Assembly (NCBI GenBank): GCA_963716735.1 | Contig: OY970321.1 | Span: forward strand, 1,612,001 to 1,676,000 | Direction of reading: 5' to 3' | Length of the DNA stretch: 64,000 bases | Origin: VRUE01 sp963716735 | Lineage (GTDB): Bacteria; Actinomycetota; Thermoleophilia; Solirubrobacterales; 70-9 | Shown: piece by piece, positions 42,170 through 51,741 of the stretch | Layout of the letters: every line of letters starts with the position of its first letter | Numbering within the stretch: the stretch's first letter is position 1 | Translations under genes and position numbers: made by a program | The notes under the pieces: generated by a model | What the model saw: the letters and a program-made list of their open reading frames with translations, nothing else | The model's database searches: none | What the model was told of the DNA's origin: nothing

Positions 42170-43461
42170 CAGCTCTTGCTCGCCCGTCCGCCCACCGAGC
42201 GGCGTTTTTTCCGCGGCCTTCCCCCCCGCACCGGCTTGGCGTCCGGGACGCTGCGCTTCGGCGCCTTCGGCCGCCCCGCCGTCTGCAGCAGCTTCAGCGC
42301 CTGCACGTAGACGAGGTTCTTGTGCTTGCGGGTGATGTCGGCGTCGCGCATCGCCTCGAGGAACTCGGCCGGCCCGTCGAACTCGTGGATCCGCACCCGC
42401 ACGCTGCCCAGGCCCTGGGCGACGTGGCTGTCGGACCCGGCGCCGGAGACGATCCGGTACTTGCGGGCAAAACGCTCGGCCTCTTCGTTGAACGCGGTCA
42501 ACGCCACGCGCGGGTTGAAGACCTCGAGGATGTCGATCTCCTCGACGATGTCGAGCAGGTGCTCGTAGTCGGGGACCGAGTGGAAGCGGTCGAAGGGATG
42601 CGGCACGTAGACGAGGCCATCCTGGTCGCGGATCGCCGCGATCGTCTCCGCCATCGTCATCCCCCGCGGGATCTTCTCCTCGAGGAAGAGGCCGATCACC
42701 TCGCCCTGCTCGGCCGTCTTCACCTCCTCGGCGACGATCACCTCGATGCCGCCCATCTCCGCCGCGAGCCGCCGCGCCTCGAGGGCGCCGGAGACCTCGT
42801 TGTGGTCGGTGATCGCGATCGCGCCGAGGCCGCGGTCGCGGGCCGTCTCCAGCAACACCTTGACCGGCGTCGCGCAATCGGGCGAGTGGTCGGTGTGCAT
42901 GTGCAAGTCGACCTCGATCAGCGGCCGCCCGGCGATCCGCCGCCGGACCTCGGCATTGCCGGCCGGGTCATGCCGGCGGGCGAGCAGGCGACGGTAGATC
43001 GCTTCGAACTCGGCTGCGACGGCGGCCCAATCGCGCCCCTCCGCCGCCGGTTCGACCAGCTCGTAGGGCCCGGGGAAGTAGCGCTCGACCAGGGTCCTGG
43101 TCGCCGGCGACGTCACGGTGCGGGCGTCGAGGCGGCCGAAGAAGATCTCGACCAGCGGCCGCGCCACCTGGGTCGAGAGCACCCGCTCCTGCGGCTTGTG
43201 GAAGGTGGCGACGTTGAGCGAGAAGGAGTGGCGCAGCGCCGCCGAGGAGACGCTCGGCGCAAACGGCTCGTGGACGTGGACGACGTCGGGCGGGTCGGCG
43301 CCGAGCCGCCGCTTGACCGAATCGCCGGCATGGACCCGCAGCACGTCGTGACCGCGCCGCTCCAGCTCGTCCGACAGCCGCCCGACGAACTCGTTGACCC
43401 GGTTGGGCGTGCCCCGCCGGTGGGGCGTGACCTGGGCTATCGAGAGCGGCTCCACCGGCAC
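42169..43461 (-). CDS. Glycosyltransferase-4-like domain fused to a PHP phosphoesterase
   Basis: A 430-residue two-domain protein. Residues ~1-150 look like the N-terminal half of a GT4 glycosyltransferase (QVTPHRRGTPNRVNEFVGRL, DVVHVHEPFAPSVSSAALRH), without the nucleotide-sugar-binding C-terminal half. Residues ~180-390 form a PHP metal phosphoesterase: VDLHMHTDHSPDC, AIAITDHNEVSG, EEVKTAEQGEVIG, VYVPHPFDR and GAGSDSHVAQGLG supply the metal ligands. The tail is basic. GTG 43461 or a GTG two codons later starts it. It lies downstream of ino1 and may act in inositol- or mannose-lipid metabolism; that link is inferred. Confidence 0.78.
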   Translation of the reverse strand: MPVEPLSIAQVTPHRRGTPNRVNEFVGRLSDELERRGHDVLRVHAGDSVKRRLGADPPDVVHVHEPFAPSVSSAALRHSFSLNVATFHKPQERVLSTQVARPLVEIFFGRLDARTVTSPATRTLVERYFPGPYELVEPAAEGRDWAAVAAEFEAIYRRLLARRHDPAGNAEVRRRIAGRPLIEVDLHMHTDHSPDCATPVKVLLETARDRGLGAIAITDHNEVSGALEARRLAAEMGGIEVIVAEEVKTAEQGEVIGLFLEEKIPRGMTMAETIAAIRDQDGLVYVPHPFDRFHSVPDYEHLLDIVEEIDILEVFNPRVALTAFNEEAERFARKYRIVSGAGSDSHVAQGLGSVRVRIHEFDGPAEFLEAMRDADITRKHKNLVYVQALKLLQTAGRPKAPKRSVPDAKPVRGGRPRKKRRSVGGRASKS

Positions 43462-43470
43462 AGGGCAAGC

Positions 43471-43498
43471 ATAAGAGCCGGCGCGGGCCGGCTCTTAT
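43471..43498 (-). terminator. 12-bp hairpin at the ino1 stop codon
   Basis: ATAAGAGCCGGC and GCCGGCTCTTAT pair perfectly around a GCGG loop. On the minus strand the stem begins within the ino1 TAA, and the next gene starts 10 bp after the stem. It is followed by only a short pyrimidine run, so it may attenuate and not fully stop transcription. Confidence 0.6.
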
Positions 43499-44658
43499 TA
43501 GGCCTTCGTCTCGACCGGGGCGGGCGCCGGCGACTTGCCGCGCGCGTACTTGCCGATGAACTCCTCGGTCTGTTCGCGCGCCTCGTCGTCGGGCCGCTGG
43601 CTGTGCGGCGACTTCATCAGGTAGCTGGACGGCCCGTCGAGCTGGCCGGCGATGCCGTTGTTCAACGCCAGCTTGATCAGCCGCACCGCGTCGATCACGA
43701 CGCCGGCCGAGTTCGGCGAGTCCCAGACCTCGAGCTTGAGCTCGACGTTGAGCGGCACGTCGCCGAAGGATTTGCCCTCGAGGCGGATGTGCGCCCACTT
43801 GCGGTCGGTCAGCCAGGGGACGTAGTCAGACGGACCGACGTGGACGTCCTCGGCGGGAAGGTCGTGGCCCATGATCGAGGTGACGGCGTTGGTCTTCGAG
43901 ATCTTCTTCGAGTCGAGCCGCTCGCGCTCGAGCATGTTGTAGAAGTCCATGTTGCCGCCGACGTTGAGCTGCGAGGTGCGCTCGACGCGCACGCCGCGGT
44001 CGTGGAAGAGGCGAGCGAGCTGGCGGTGGACGATCGTCGCGCCGACCTGGGACTTGATGTCGTCGCCGATGATCGGCAGCCCGGCCTCCTCGAAGCGCTT
44101 GCCCCAGTAGTCCTCGCGGGCGATGAAGACAGGCAGGCAGTTGACGAAGCCGACGCCGGCCTTGAGCGCCTGCTCGACGTACCACTTGGTCGCGTCCTCG
44201 GAGCCGACCGGCAGGTAGCAGACCAGCACGTCGGCCTTGGTCTCCTTGAGGATGCCGACGATGTCAGCGGTCTCCCCCGGGGCTTTCACGATCTTCTCTT
44301 TGAGGTACTTGCCGAGCCCGTCGTGGGTCATGCCACGCTCGACCTTGACCCCCAGCTCGGGCACGTCGGCGAACTTGATCGTGTTGTTCTGGCCCGACCA
44401 GATCGCCTCGGAGAGGTCCTTGCCGACCTTCTCGGAGTCGATGTCGAAGGCGGCGACGAACTCGACGTCGCGGACGTGGTAGCCGCCGAGTTCGACGTGC
44501 ATCAGGCCCGGGACTTCGTCCGCGGGATCGGCGTCCTTGTAGTACTGGACGCCCTGGATGAAGGAGTTGGCGCAATTGCCGACGCCGACTATCGCGACGC
44601 GGACCTTCTCGTCGGCGGGGGCGGCGCCGTTGCCACTTGCTCCGTTGGTCTCACTCAT
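43498..44658 (-). CDS. ino1: Inositol-3-phosphate synthase
   Basis: A 386-residue NAD-dependent enzyme converting glucose-6-phosphate to myo-inositol-3-phosphate. The NAD loop is VRVAIVGVGNCANSFIQGV; further landmarks are VCYLPVGSEDATKWY, GVGFVNCLPVFIAREDYWG, IIGDDIKSQVGATI and TSQLNVGGNMDFYNMLE, the conserved catalytic region. ATG 44658. It lies just downstream of a CDP-alcohol phosphatidyltransferase, the typical actinobacterial arrangement for phosphatidylinositol synthesis. A hairpin overlaps its stop. Confidence 0.92.
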   Translation of the reverse strand: MSETNGASGNGAAPADEKVRVAIVGVGNCANSFIQGVQYYKDADPADEVPGLMHVELGGYHVRDVEFVAAFDIDSEKVGKDLSEAIWSGQNNTIKFADVPELGVKVERGMTHDGLGKYLKEKIVKAPGETADIVGILKETKADVLVCYLPVGSEDATKWYVEQALKAGVGFVNCLPVFIAREDYWGKRFEEAGLPIIGDDIKSQVGATIVHRQLARLFHDRGVRVERTSQLNVGGNMDFYNMLERERLDSKKISKTNAVTSIMGHDLPAEDVHVGPSDYVPWLTDRKWAHIRLEGKSFGDVPLNVELKLEVWDSPNSAGVVIDAVRLIKLALNNGIAGQLDGPSSYLMKSPHSQRPDDEAREQTEEFIGKYARGKSPAPAPVETKA

Positions 44659-44719
44659 GAAGCTCTAAGTTCCTCTCTCGATCTGGCTGACGGGCAAACT
44701 AACCCGGGACCTGCGCTGG

Positions 44720-45367
44720 TTACAGCTCGGGGTTCCCCGGGGCCTCTCTCGATAGCTCGTTTCGGACGTGCCATACACGCTGGATCGTCGTGACGATGGT
44801 CAGCACCGCGATCAGGTAGACCGCGGGAGCCAGGAGCTCGAAATCGCCGAGCCCGGCGCCCTTGGCGAAGACCAAGCCAACCGAGAGTATTACTACCCGC
44901 ACGGGTCGCGTCGCCAACCCGACCTTGCACTCGACCCCCAGCGCCTCGGCCCGGGCGCGGGTGTAGGAGACCATCAGCGAGCCGAGCACGGCGACCACGC
45001 ACATCGCGGCGGCGAAATCGTCGCCGGTCGCGGCGAAGTAGCCGGCGACCGCGGCGAGCACGATCCCCTCCTCGATCCGGTCCAGCGTCGAGTCGAGGAA
45101 GGCGCCGAAGAGCGTCCCCTTGCCCGACATGCGCGAGTAGCGACCGTCGAGCGTGTCCATCACCGAGCCGAGGATGAAGGCGATCCCGGCCAAGAAGAAG
45201 AAGCGCTGCGTGACCAGGGCGGCGGCGATCAGGTTGCCGATCAAGCCGGCGACCGAGATCGCATTGGGAGTGAGGCGAGACTCGATCAGGCGGTCCCGTG
45301 CATAGGAGCGAAGCTCCTGTCCGTTGCGGCGACTGCTCGGGACCCGCGGGGGGGCCGACGAATCCAT
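44720..45367 (-). CDS. CDP-alcohol phosphatidyltransferase (probable phosphatidylinositol-phosphate synthase)
   Basis: A 215-residue membrane enzyme with the complete CDP-alcohol phosphotransferase motif D-x2-DG-x2-(A/S)R-x8-G-x3-D-x3-D, seen as DTLDGRYSR ... GAFLDSTLD. About six helices. Its position immediately before ino1 supports the use of inositol-1-phosphate and CDP-diacylglycerol to form PI-phosphate; phosphatidylglycerophosphate synthase is the alternative. Start chosen at ATG 45367, because the longer open frame would run through the palindromic element at 45400-45512. Confidence 0.83.
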   Translation of the reverse strand: MDSSAPPRVPSSRRNGQELRSYARDRLIESRLTPNAISVAGLIGNLIAAALVTQRFFFLAGIAFILGSVMDTLDGRYSRMSGKGTLFGAFLDSTLDRIEEGIVLAAVAGYFAATGDDFAAAMCVVAVLGSLMVSYTRARAEALGVECKVGLATRPVRVVILSVGLVFAKGAGLGDFELLAPAVYLIAVLTIVTTIQRVWHVRNELSREAPGNPEL

Positions 45368-45399
45368 TGCGCTGAGGCTAGACGACGGGGGCGATGGAG

Positions 45400-45512
45400 G
45401 GGGCATCCCGGCAGGGGTTCCACTTAACTTTTTCGGTGGATCGCGGTTGGGGCTATCGCCCGATGGCCTCGACGAAAAAGTACAAGACGTTTCACCCCTA
45501 CCGGGATGCCCC
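45400..45512. repeat. Palindromic element, copy 1
   Basis: Outer arms 45400-45418 and 45494-45512 form a 19-bp stem with one C/A mismatch; inner arms ACTTTTTCG and CGAAAAAGT pair as well. It begins directly next to the PAP2 stop codon (45513-45515) and precedes the CDP-alcohol transferase gene. The core TTCCACTTAACTTTTTCGG is shared with copy 2 at 48241, whereas the outer arms differ but remain complementary. Confidence 0.85.
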
Positions 45513-46292
45513 CTATGCCTCCGCCTCCTGCGGCGAGCCGGAGCGCCAGGCCCAGGCCTCTGGACGAGCACGAGCGAGCAGGCGACTGGCCACTAAAGCT
45601 GAGGAGATGGCGACCATCCAGCCGAGGCCGACGTCGACCCAGTAGTGGTTGCCGGTGACGATCACGACCCAGGCGATCAGCAGCGGCCAGGACACCCAGA
45701 AGGCTTTCGGGATCCAGTGGCGACAGACCCTGAAGCCGGTGGCGCCGATCATCAGCGCGAAGGCGCAGTGCATGCTCGGGATCGCCGCGTAGGGGTTGAT
45801 GAAGACTTTGGCCAGGCTGGAGTCGTGGTTGACGTTGGAGAAATTGGTGATCGTGTCGACGAAGCCGTCTTGGGGGAACATCCGCGGCGGCGCGGTCGGG
45901 TACAGCGTGTAGCCGACCAGGGCGATCCCCATCGAGACGACGAACATGTTGCGGACGAAGTAGTAGGACTCGTTGCGAAAGAGGTAGAGCCAGACTAGGA
46001 AGCCGAGCGCGATCGAGAACTGCGCGTTGAGGTAGAGCTGGTTGGCGAGATCGACCACCCAGTGCGCGGACAGGAAGAAGGCCTGCAGGCCGGGCTCGAA
46101 CAGGGTGCTGGTGGAGCGCTCGAGGTCGATCACCTGCTGCCCGTGGGCGATCGCCTCGGCGCGCTGGCCGTCGGCGATGCCACGGACCAGCTCATAGGCG
46201 ACGTCGACGCCGACCAGGATGCCGATCTGGCGACCGAAATCGCCCCAGCCTTGGGGCAGGCGCGACCCAATCGCAGAGAGGGCACGAGACAT
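45513..46292 (-). CDS. PAP2/Aur1-type membrane phosphatase or inositol-phosphotransferase
   Basis: A 259-residue protein with about six membrane helices. The acid-phosphatase motifs are PSMHCAFALM and TGNHYWVDVGLGW (His and Asp of the catalytic triad), and the YTLYPTAPPRMFPQDGFVD loop is characteristic of the Aur1/inositol-phosphorylceramide-synthase-like branch. With ino1 and PI-phosphate synthase downstream, a role in inositol-phospholipid remodelling or dephosphorylation is likely, but substrate is inferred. ATG 46292. Confidence 0.8.
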   Translation of the reverse strand: MSRALSAIGSRLPQGWGDFGRQIGILVGVDVAYELVRGIADGQRAEAIAHGQQVIDLERSTSTLFEPGLQAFFLSAHWVVDLANQLYLNAQFSIALGFLVWLYLFRNESYYFVRNMFVVSMGIALVGYTLYPTAPPRMFPQDGFVDTITNFSNVNHDSSLAKVFINPYAAIPSMHCAFALMIGATGFRVCRHWIPKAFWVSWPLLIAWVVIVTGNHYWVDVGLGWMVAISSALVASRLLARARPEAWAWRSGSPQEAEA

Positions 46293-46313
46293 CCGGTAAT
46301 TGTAATTGCCTCG

Positions 46314-47132
46314 TTAACGGACGAATGCGAGAACGCGGTCGATTACCCGCTGGTCGTCGATCCAGGGCCAGTGGCCGGCGCCGTCGACGATCTCCAACTC
46401 AACGTTAGGAAGGGCGCCTGCGTATGCCTCGGCGAACTTCACCGGCAGATAGGGGTCGCGGTCGCCCCAGAGGACGAGAGCGGGGCAGGTGAGCGTGTCC
46501 TGGTCCTTGCCGGCGGCGGCAAGGCGGTCGGGGTCGGCGTGGCGGTAGAGGGCGAGGATCGCAGCCTGGGTGCCCTTGTCCCAGTGGCGCCAGACCATGT
46601 CGACCAGCTCGGGCGGCATCGAGCTACGGTCGCCCTTCGCCTGCCGCATCGTCAGCGCCATCGAGGCGCGGGTCGTCGTCGCGTTGGCCAGCTCGCCCAG
46701 AGGTCGCCGGCGCCAGACCCGGGCGACCCAGTGCCAGCGGTAGCCCGGCAGCAGCGGCACGATGTTGATCGCGACCAGCTTCTCGATCAGCTGCGGCCGC
46801 CGCTGGGCACCGATCAGCGCAAGCGAGCCCCAGTCGTGGACGACGAGCTTGCGCTGCCCGATTCCCAGCTCATCGAGACAGCTCTCCAAGAAGGCGGAGA
46901 GCCCGTACATCGAGTAGTCGAAGCGGGCCGGGTCCGGCCGGTCTGACCGCCCCCAGCCCGGCATGTCGATCGCAATCGACGGTCCGCCCCGTTCCATGAA
47001 GGGGACCCAGTCCTCGCCGTGCGTCGGGTTGCCGTGGCAGTAGACGACCGGCGTCCCCTCCCCCGGCACCCGTCTGTAGAAGACCCGCACGCCGTCGAGG
47101 ACCAGCTCTCCCTCTTCGATCAAAGCGGCCAC
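46314..47132 (-). CDS. Alpha/beta-hydrolase (haloalkane-dehalogenase/epoxide-hydrolase-like)
   Basis: A 272-residue alpha/beta-fold hydrolase: VVYCHGNPTHGEDWVPFMER (oxyanion HGNP), IDMPGWGRSDRP, a VVHDWGSLALIG nucleophile elbow where Asp replaces Ser as in dehalogenases and epoxide hydrolases, LWGDRDPYLPVKFAEAYAG (acid) and GAGHWPWIDD (His). A halide- or epoxide-type ester intermediate mechanism is therefore expected; natural substrate unknown. I use GTG 47132, because the longer frame overlaps the divergent endonuclease III gene. It is 21 bp from the PAP2 gene on the same strand. Confidence 0.82.
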   Translation of the reverse strand: MAALIEEGELVLDGVRVFYRRVPGEGTPVVYCHGNPTHGEDWVPFMERGGPSIAIDMPGWGRSDRPDPARFDYSMYGLSAFLESCLDELGIGQRKLVVHDWGSLALIGAQRRPQLIEKLVAINIVPLLPGYRWHWVARVWRRRPLGELANATTTRASMALTMRQAKGDRSSMPPELVDMVWRHWDKGTQAAILALYRHADPDRLAAAGKDQDTLTCPALVLWGDRDPYLPVKFAEAYAGALPNVELEIVDGAGHWPWIDDQRVIDRVLAFVR

Positions 47133-47165
47133 GAGCGGAGCATATGGGCGAATAGGGTCCCGGCC

Positions 47166-47831
47166 GTGAGCTGGAAGCCACCCGAGAAGCGCCGCGTGCA
47201 GGCGATCCGCGACCGGCTGCGGGAGATGTACGGGCAGCCCGTCAACGATCCGCACGGGCACCCGATCGCCGAGCTGATCAAGACGGTGCTCTCCCAGCAC
47301 ACCAACGACCGCAACCGCGATCGCTCCTTCGCCCGCCTGCGCGAGCGCTACCCGACCTGGGAGGAGGTGCGCGACGCGCCACTCGACGAGCTCGAGGAGG
47401 CGATCCGCCCGGGCGGGCTCGCCAAGCAGAAGGCGCCGCGGATCCAGGCGATCCTGGAGCAGCTCGGTGAGCATCCCGACCTCGACTGGACCGAGACCGC
47501 GCCGCGCGAGGAGTCGCTCCAGTTCCTCCTCTCGCTGCCCGGGGTGGGGCGCAAAACGGCGGCCTGCGTGCTGATCTTCACCTGGGACATCCCGGAGATA
47601 CCCGTCGACGTCCACGTCCACCGCGTCGGCGGCCGCCTCGGGCTCTTCCCGGCGAAGGCCTCGTTCGAGCGCGCGCACGACGAGATGCTGGCGATCGTCC
47701 CGCCCGAGGACGCCTACGAGCTGCATATGAACCTGATCCGACACGGCCGTGAGATCTGCCGCCCGAAACCGCGTTGCGGGGAGTGCGCGCTGCGCCGGAT
47801 GTGCCCCTGGTACCGTGCCGAGCGCAAATGA
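47166..47831 (+). CDS. nth: Endonuclease III-like DNA glycosylase
   Basis: A 221-residue base-excision repair enzyme for oxidised pyrimidines. The helix-hairpin-helix with catalytic Lys is LPGVGRKTAACVL and the catalytic Asp is in IPVDVHVHRVGGRLGLF. The C-terminal iron-sulfur cysteines are C-x5-C-x2-C-x5-C (ICRPKPRCGECALRRMC), one residue shorter in the first gap than in E. coli Nth. Start GTG 47166 (SWKPPEKRRVQAIRDRL) lies 33 bp from the divergent hydrolase start. Its stop overlaps the cytochrome c start (ATGA). Confidence 0.85.
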   Translation: MSWKPPEKRRVQAIRDRLREMYGQPVNDPHGHPIAELIKTVLSQHTNDRNRDRSFARLRERYPTWEEVRDAPLDELEEAIRPGGLAKQKAPRIQAILEQLGEHPDLDWTETAPREESLQFLLSLPGVGRKTAACVLIFTWDIPEIPVDVHVHRVGGRLGLFPAKASFERAHDEMLAIVPPEDAYELHMNLIRHGREICRPKPRCGECALRRMCPWYRAERK

Positions 47832-48244
47832 GTAAGAAGACCTTCATCGTCTTCGGGCTACTGGTCGTTTTCCTCGCGGCCCTGATCCCGTGGCTCGTCT
47901 TCCGTGCGGACGGCGACGCGGCGAAGGCGGAGCCTGTTCCCAGCAATCTCAAGGCCGGGCAGAGCCTTTTCGATACCAACTGCGGAACCTGCCACGCGTT
48001 CTACGCGGCCGGGACCGACGGCAACTTCGGACCGAACCTGGATGAACTGCTGGCCAATTCGGGCCCGCCGGAAGGCCCCACCGCGGCAGACACGATCAAG
48101 GCGACCGAAGGCCGCGTCCTCAACGCGATCGAAAACGGCGTCGACAGCAGCACGACGCCAGGGCGGATGCCCGGTGGCATCCTCAACGAAGAGCAGGCCA
48201 AGGAAGTGGCCGCCTTCGTGGCTGCCACCGCGGGTGAGAGCTGA
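47828..48244 (+). CDS. Membrane-anchored c-type cytochrome, 138 aa
   Basis: A single N-terminal helix (KTFIVFGLLVVFLAALIPWL) anchors a small periplasmic-side cytochrome with one haem motif CGTCH (NCGTCHAFYAAG), FGPNLDELL and a distal methionine candidate in GRMPGGILNEEQAKEVAAF. Expected to carry electrons on the outer membrane face. ATG 47828 overlaps the endonuclease III stop by 4 bp, an unusual pairing. Its stop codon is already part of the stem of palindromic element copy 2. Confidence 0.85.
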   Translation: MSKKTFIVFGLLVVFLAALIPWLVFRADGDAAKAEPVPSNLKAGQSLFDTNCGTCHAFYAAGTDGNFGPNLDELLANSGPPEGPTAADTIKATEGRVLNAIENGVDSSTTPGRMPGGILNEEQAKEVAAFVAATAGES

Positions 48245-48357
48245 GGCTCTCCCGGCAGGGCTTCCACTTAACTTTTTCGGTGGATCGGGTTGGGCTGACG
48301 CCGTTGCGCTGCGACGAAAAAGTACAAGACGTTTCAGCCCTACCGGGAGAGCCTCAG
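48241..48357. repeat. Palindromic element, copy 2
   Basis: Outer arms 48241-48262 and 48336-48357 form a 22-bp stem with one mismatch, at the same position as in copy 1; inner ACTTTTTCG/CGAAAAAGT arms are conserved. The left arm includes the cytochrome c stop codon. Relative to copy 1 several stem positions changed on both sides (for example G-C to C-G next to the shared core). Confidence 0.85.
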
Positions 48358-48404
48358 CCCGCCGCCGATGGGTCGGTCGACCCAATCGGCGGCGGGGAAG
48401 CTGG

Positions 48405-49637
48405 TTAGTGGCCTAGGTGCAGCGTGCTGACCACACCCGCGTGGTCGGAAGGCCAGAGCGGCGGGGTCGCCTGGAACGGCATGTCCCCGACCAGCTCGGC
48501 CTCGTCTCCATCCGAGCGGGCGGCGCCGCGGGTGAGGATCAGGTCGATCCGGGTTTTCAGCGTCGAGACCGGGTTGTTCAGCTGTCCCGGCGCGAGCTGC
48601 GGTATGGCGTTCGATTCCTGGCAGCACGAGCTGCCGGGGCCGAGCAATTCCTCGTCCCAAGCGTCACGGAACTGGCCGGGCGCGGTGAGCTGCGCGTAGG
48701 AGGTGGTCGTGGAGCCGTCCGACGCGGAGTTGAAGTCGCCGGTGGCGACGATCGTCCCGCCTTTGCCCGGGCCCGCGAGGAACTCAGCCGCCTGTTCCTG
48801 CTGTACGAGCGGCGATTCCTCGGTTTCGAGGTGGGTGTTCACGAACCGGAACGGCAGGCCCTTCAGCCTCGCGTCGATGCTGGCCCAGCCGCGGTCGAAT
48901 GACAGCGGGCCAACCGGCGATTCGATCACCTGCTGAGCGGCGTAGTGCCCGCTTTGTGGGTTGCTCCAGGTCAGTCCCGGCGTGTCGTCGTTGACGAGGA
49001 TCGCGTCGCGATCTTCGAGCTGCACCGAGCAGGTGAATTGCCCCGAAACGACAGGGCAGGTTTCCGACACGAGCGGCGCCGGGCCGATGTTCGCGTTATT
49101 CGCGACCGAAGCCACCGAGTAGTCCAGCCCGCGGGCTTCGAGATCGCTTTCCAGGATGGCGAGGAAGTCGTAGCCGGGGGGCGGGTTCACGCCGCCGGTC
49201 GTCCACTTCGTGACCTCCTGTAGGCCGATCAGGTCCGGCTCCTTTTCCTGGATCTCGTCAGCGATCGCTTCGGCGCGCTGCGGAAAGTTCGTGTACTGCA
49301 CCGTCGCGTAGATCCGTGCGACGGCCGCGACGAATTCTTCCGGGGTTTTCGCTTCGAGCGCCGGCCCAAGGCTGGAGCCCAGATAGAGGTTCCGGGTCAT
49401 AACGCTCATGTCGCGCTTGCCTTGGCCGTGGTGGCCATGGCCGTGGCCGTGGTGGCCGTGATGGACCGCTTTGCCGTGGCTGTGGTGGCCGCCAAAGACG
49501 TGATGGGCCGCGTGGACGTGGCCCCGATCGTGACCGCGCCCGTGGGCGGACGCCATCGCCGGCAGCAGTGCGAGCGCGAATGCCGCGACGAGCGCCGCCA
49601 GCCAGGCTCGGCGAGCGGTTGCGTGGGTGTGACTCAA
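48405..49637 (-). CDS. Secreted EEP-family phosphodiesterase with a His-rich linker
   Basis: A ~410-residue exported enzyme. The signal peptide (RRAWLAALVAAFALALLPAM, then ASA) is followed by about 45 residues with 17 histidines (VHAAHHVFGGHHSHGKAVHH), then an endonuclease/exonuclease/phosphatase domain: MTRNLYLGS, LIGLQEVTKW, FRFVNTHLET, VATGDFNSASDGS and WPSDHAGVV give the usual Asn, Glu, His, Asp and Asp-His residues. Two Cys pairs may form disulfides. A TTG at 49637 has AGGAGG 7 nt upstream and is preferred to the ATG at 49652, which overlaps that ribosome-binding site. Substrate could be nucleic acid or phospholipid. Confidence 0.78.
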   Translation of the reverse strand: MSHTHATARRAWLAALVAAFALALLPAMASAHGRGHDRGHVHAAHHVFGGHHSHGKAVHHGHHGHGHGHHGQGKRDMSVMTRNLYLGSSLGPALEAKTPEEFVAAVARIYATVQYTNFPQRAEAIADEIQEKEPDLIGLQEVTKWTTGGVNPPPGYDFLAILESDLEARGLDYSVASVANNANIGPAPLVSETCPVVSGQFTCSVQLEDRDAILVNDDTPGLTWSNPQSGHYAAQQVIESPVGPLSFDRGWASIDARLKGLPFRFVNTHLETEESPLVQQEQAAEFLAGPGKGGTIVATGDFNSASDGSTTTSYAQLTAPGQFRDAWDEELLGPGSSCCQESNAIPQLAPGQLNNPVSTLKTRIDLILTRGAARSDGDEAELVGDMPFQATPPLWPSDHAGVVSTLHLGH

Positions 49638-49735
49638 GAGATTCCTCCTCATTCCGTGATTGGTCGAGGCGCCTCCCCTGATGTGCCCGCTACCACTGCG
49701 CGCCAAACCAATATAGGCACTCTGAGCATCCGTGT

Positions 49736-49788
49736 TTGAAATCTAGGAAAAATCTGCCATACTCAGACTCAGATTTTTAGAGTCCGCA
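49736..49788 (+). promoter_or_regulatory. dnaK promoter with two overlapping inverted repeats
   Basis: TTGAAA (49736-49741) and CATACT (49758-49763) form a 16-bp-spaced promoter. A perfect AAAAATCTG/CAGATTTTT repeat (49748-49756, 49770-49778) flanks the -10, and ACTC-N9-GAGT (49767-49770, 49780-49783) has the core and spacing of a CIRCE operator, although its outer bases match poorly. Control by HrcA-like or HspR-like repressors is inferred. Confidence 0.45.
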
Positions 49789-49836
49789 CGGCGGCTCTCG
49801 GCCAGTCACTACAAAACTCCTGGAGGTACGCACGAA

Positions 49837-51737
<1,901 letters not shown>

Positions 51738-51741
<4 letters not shown>

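Noticed and set aside
42127..44793. Plus-strand open frame of 888 codons
   Set aside because: Antisense to the GT/PHP and ino1 genes; long open antisense frames are expected in this GC-rich DNA, and the translation has no recognisable motifs.
49622..49638. Possible HAIR operator (HspR) at the 5' end of the secreted phosphodiesterase gene
   Set aside because: Only one half (ACTCAAG) is exact, the other matches 5 of 7, and it lies about 200 bp before dnaK inside another gene's start region.
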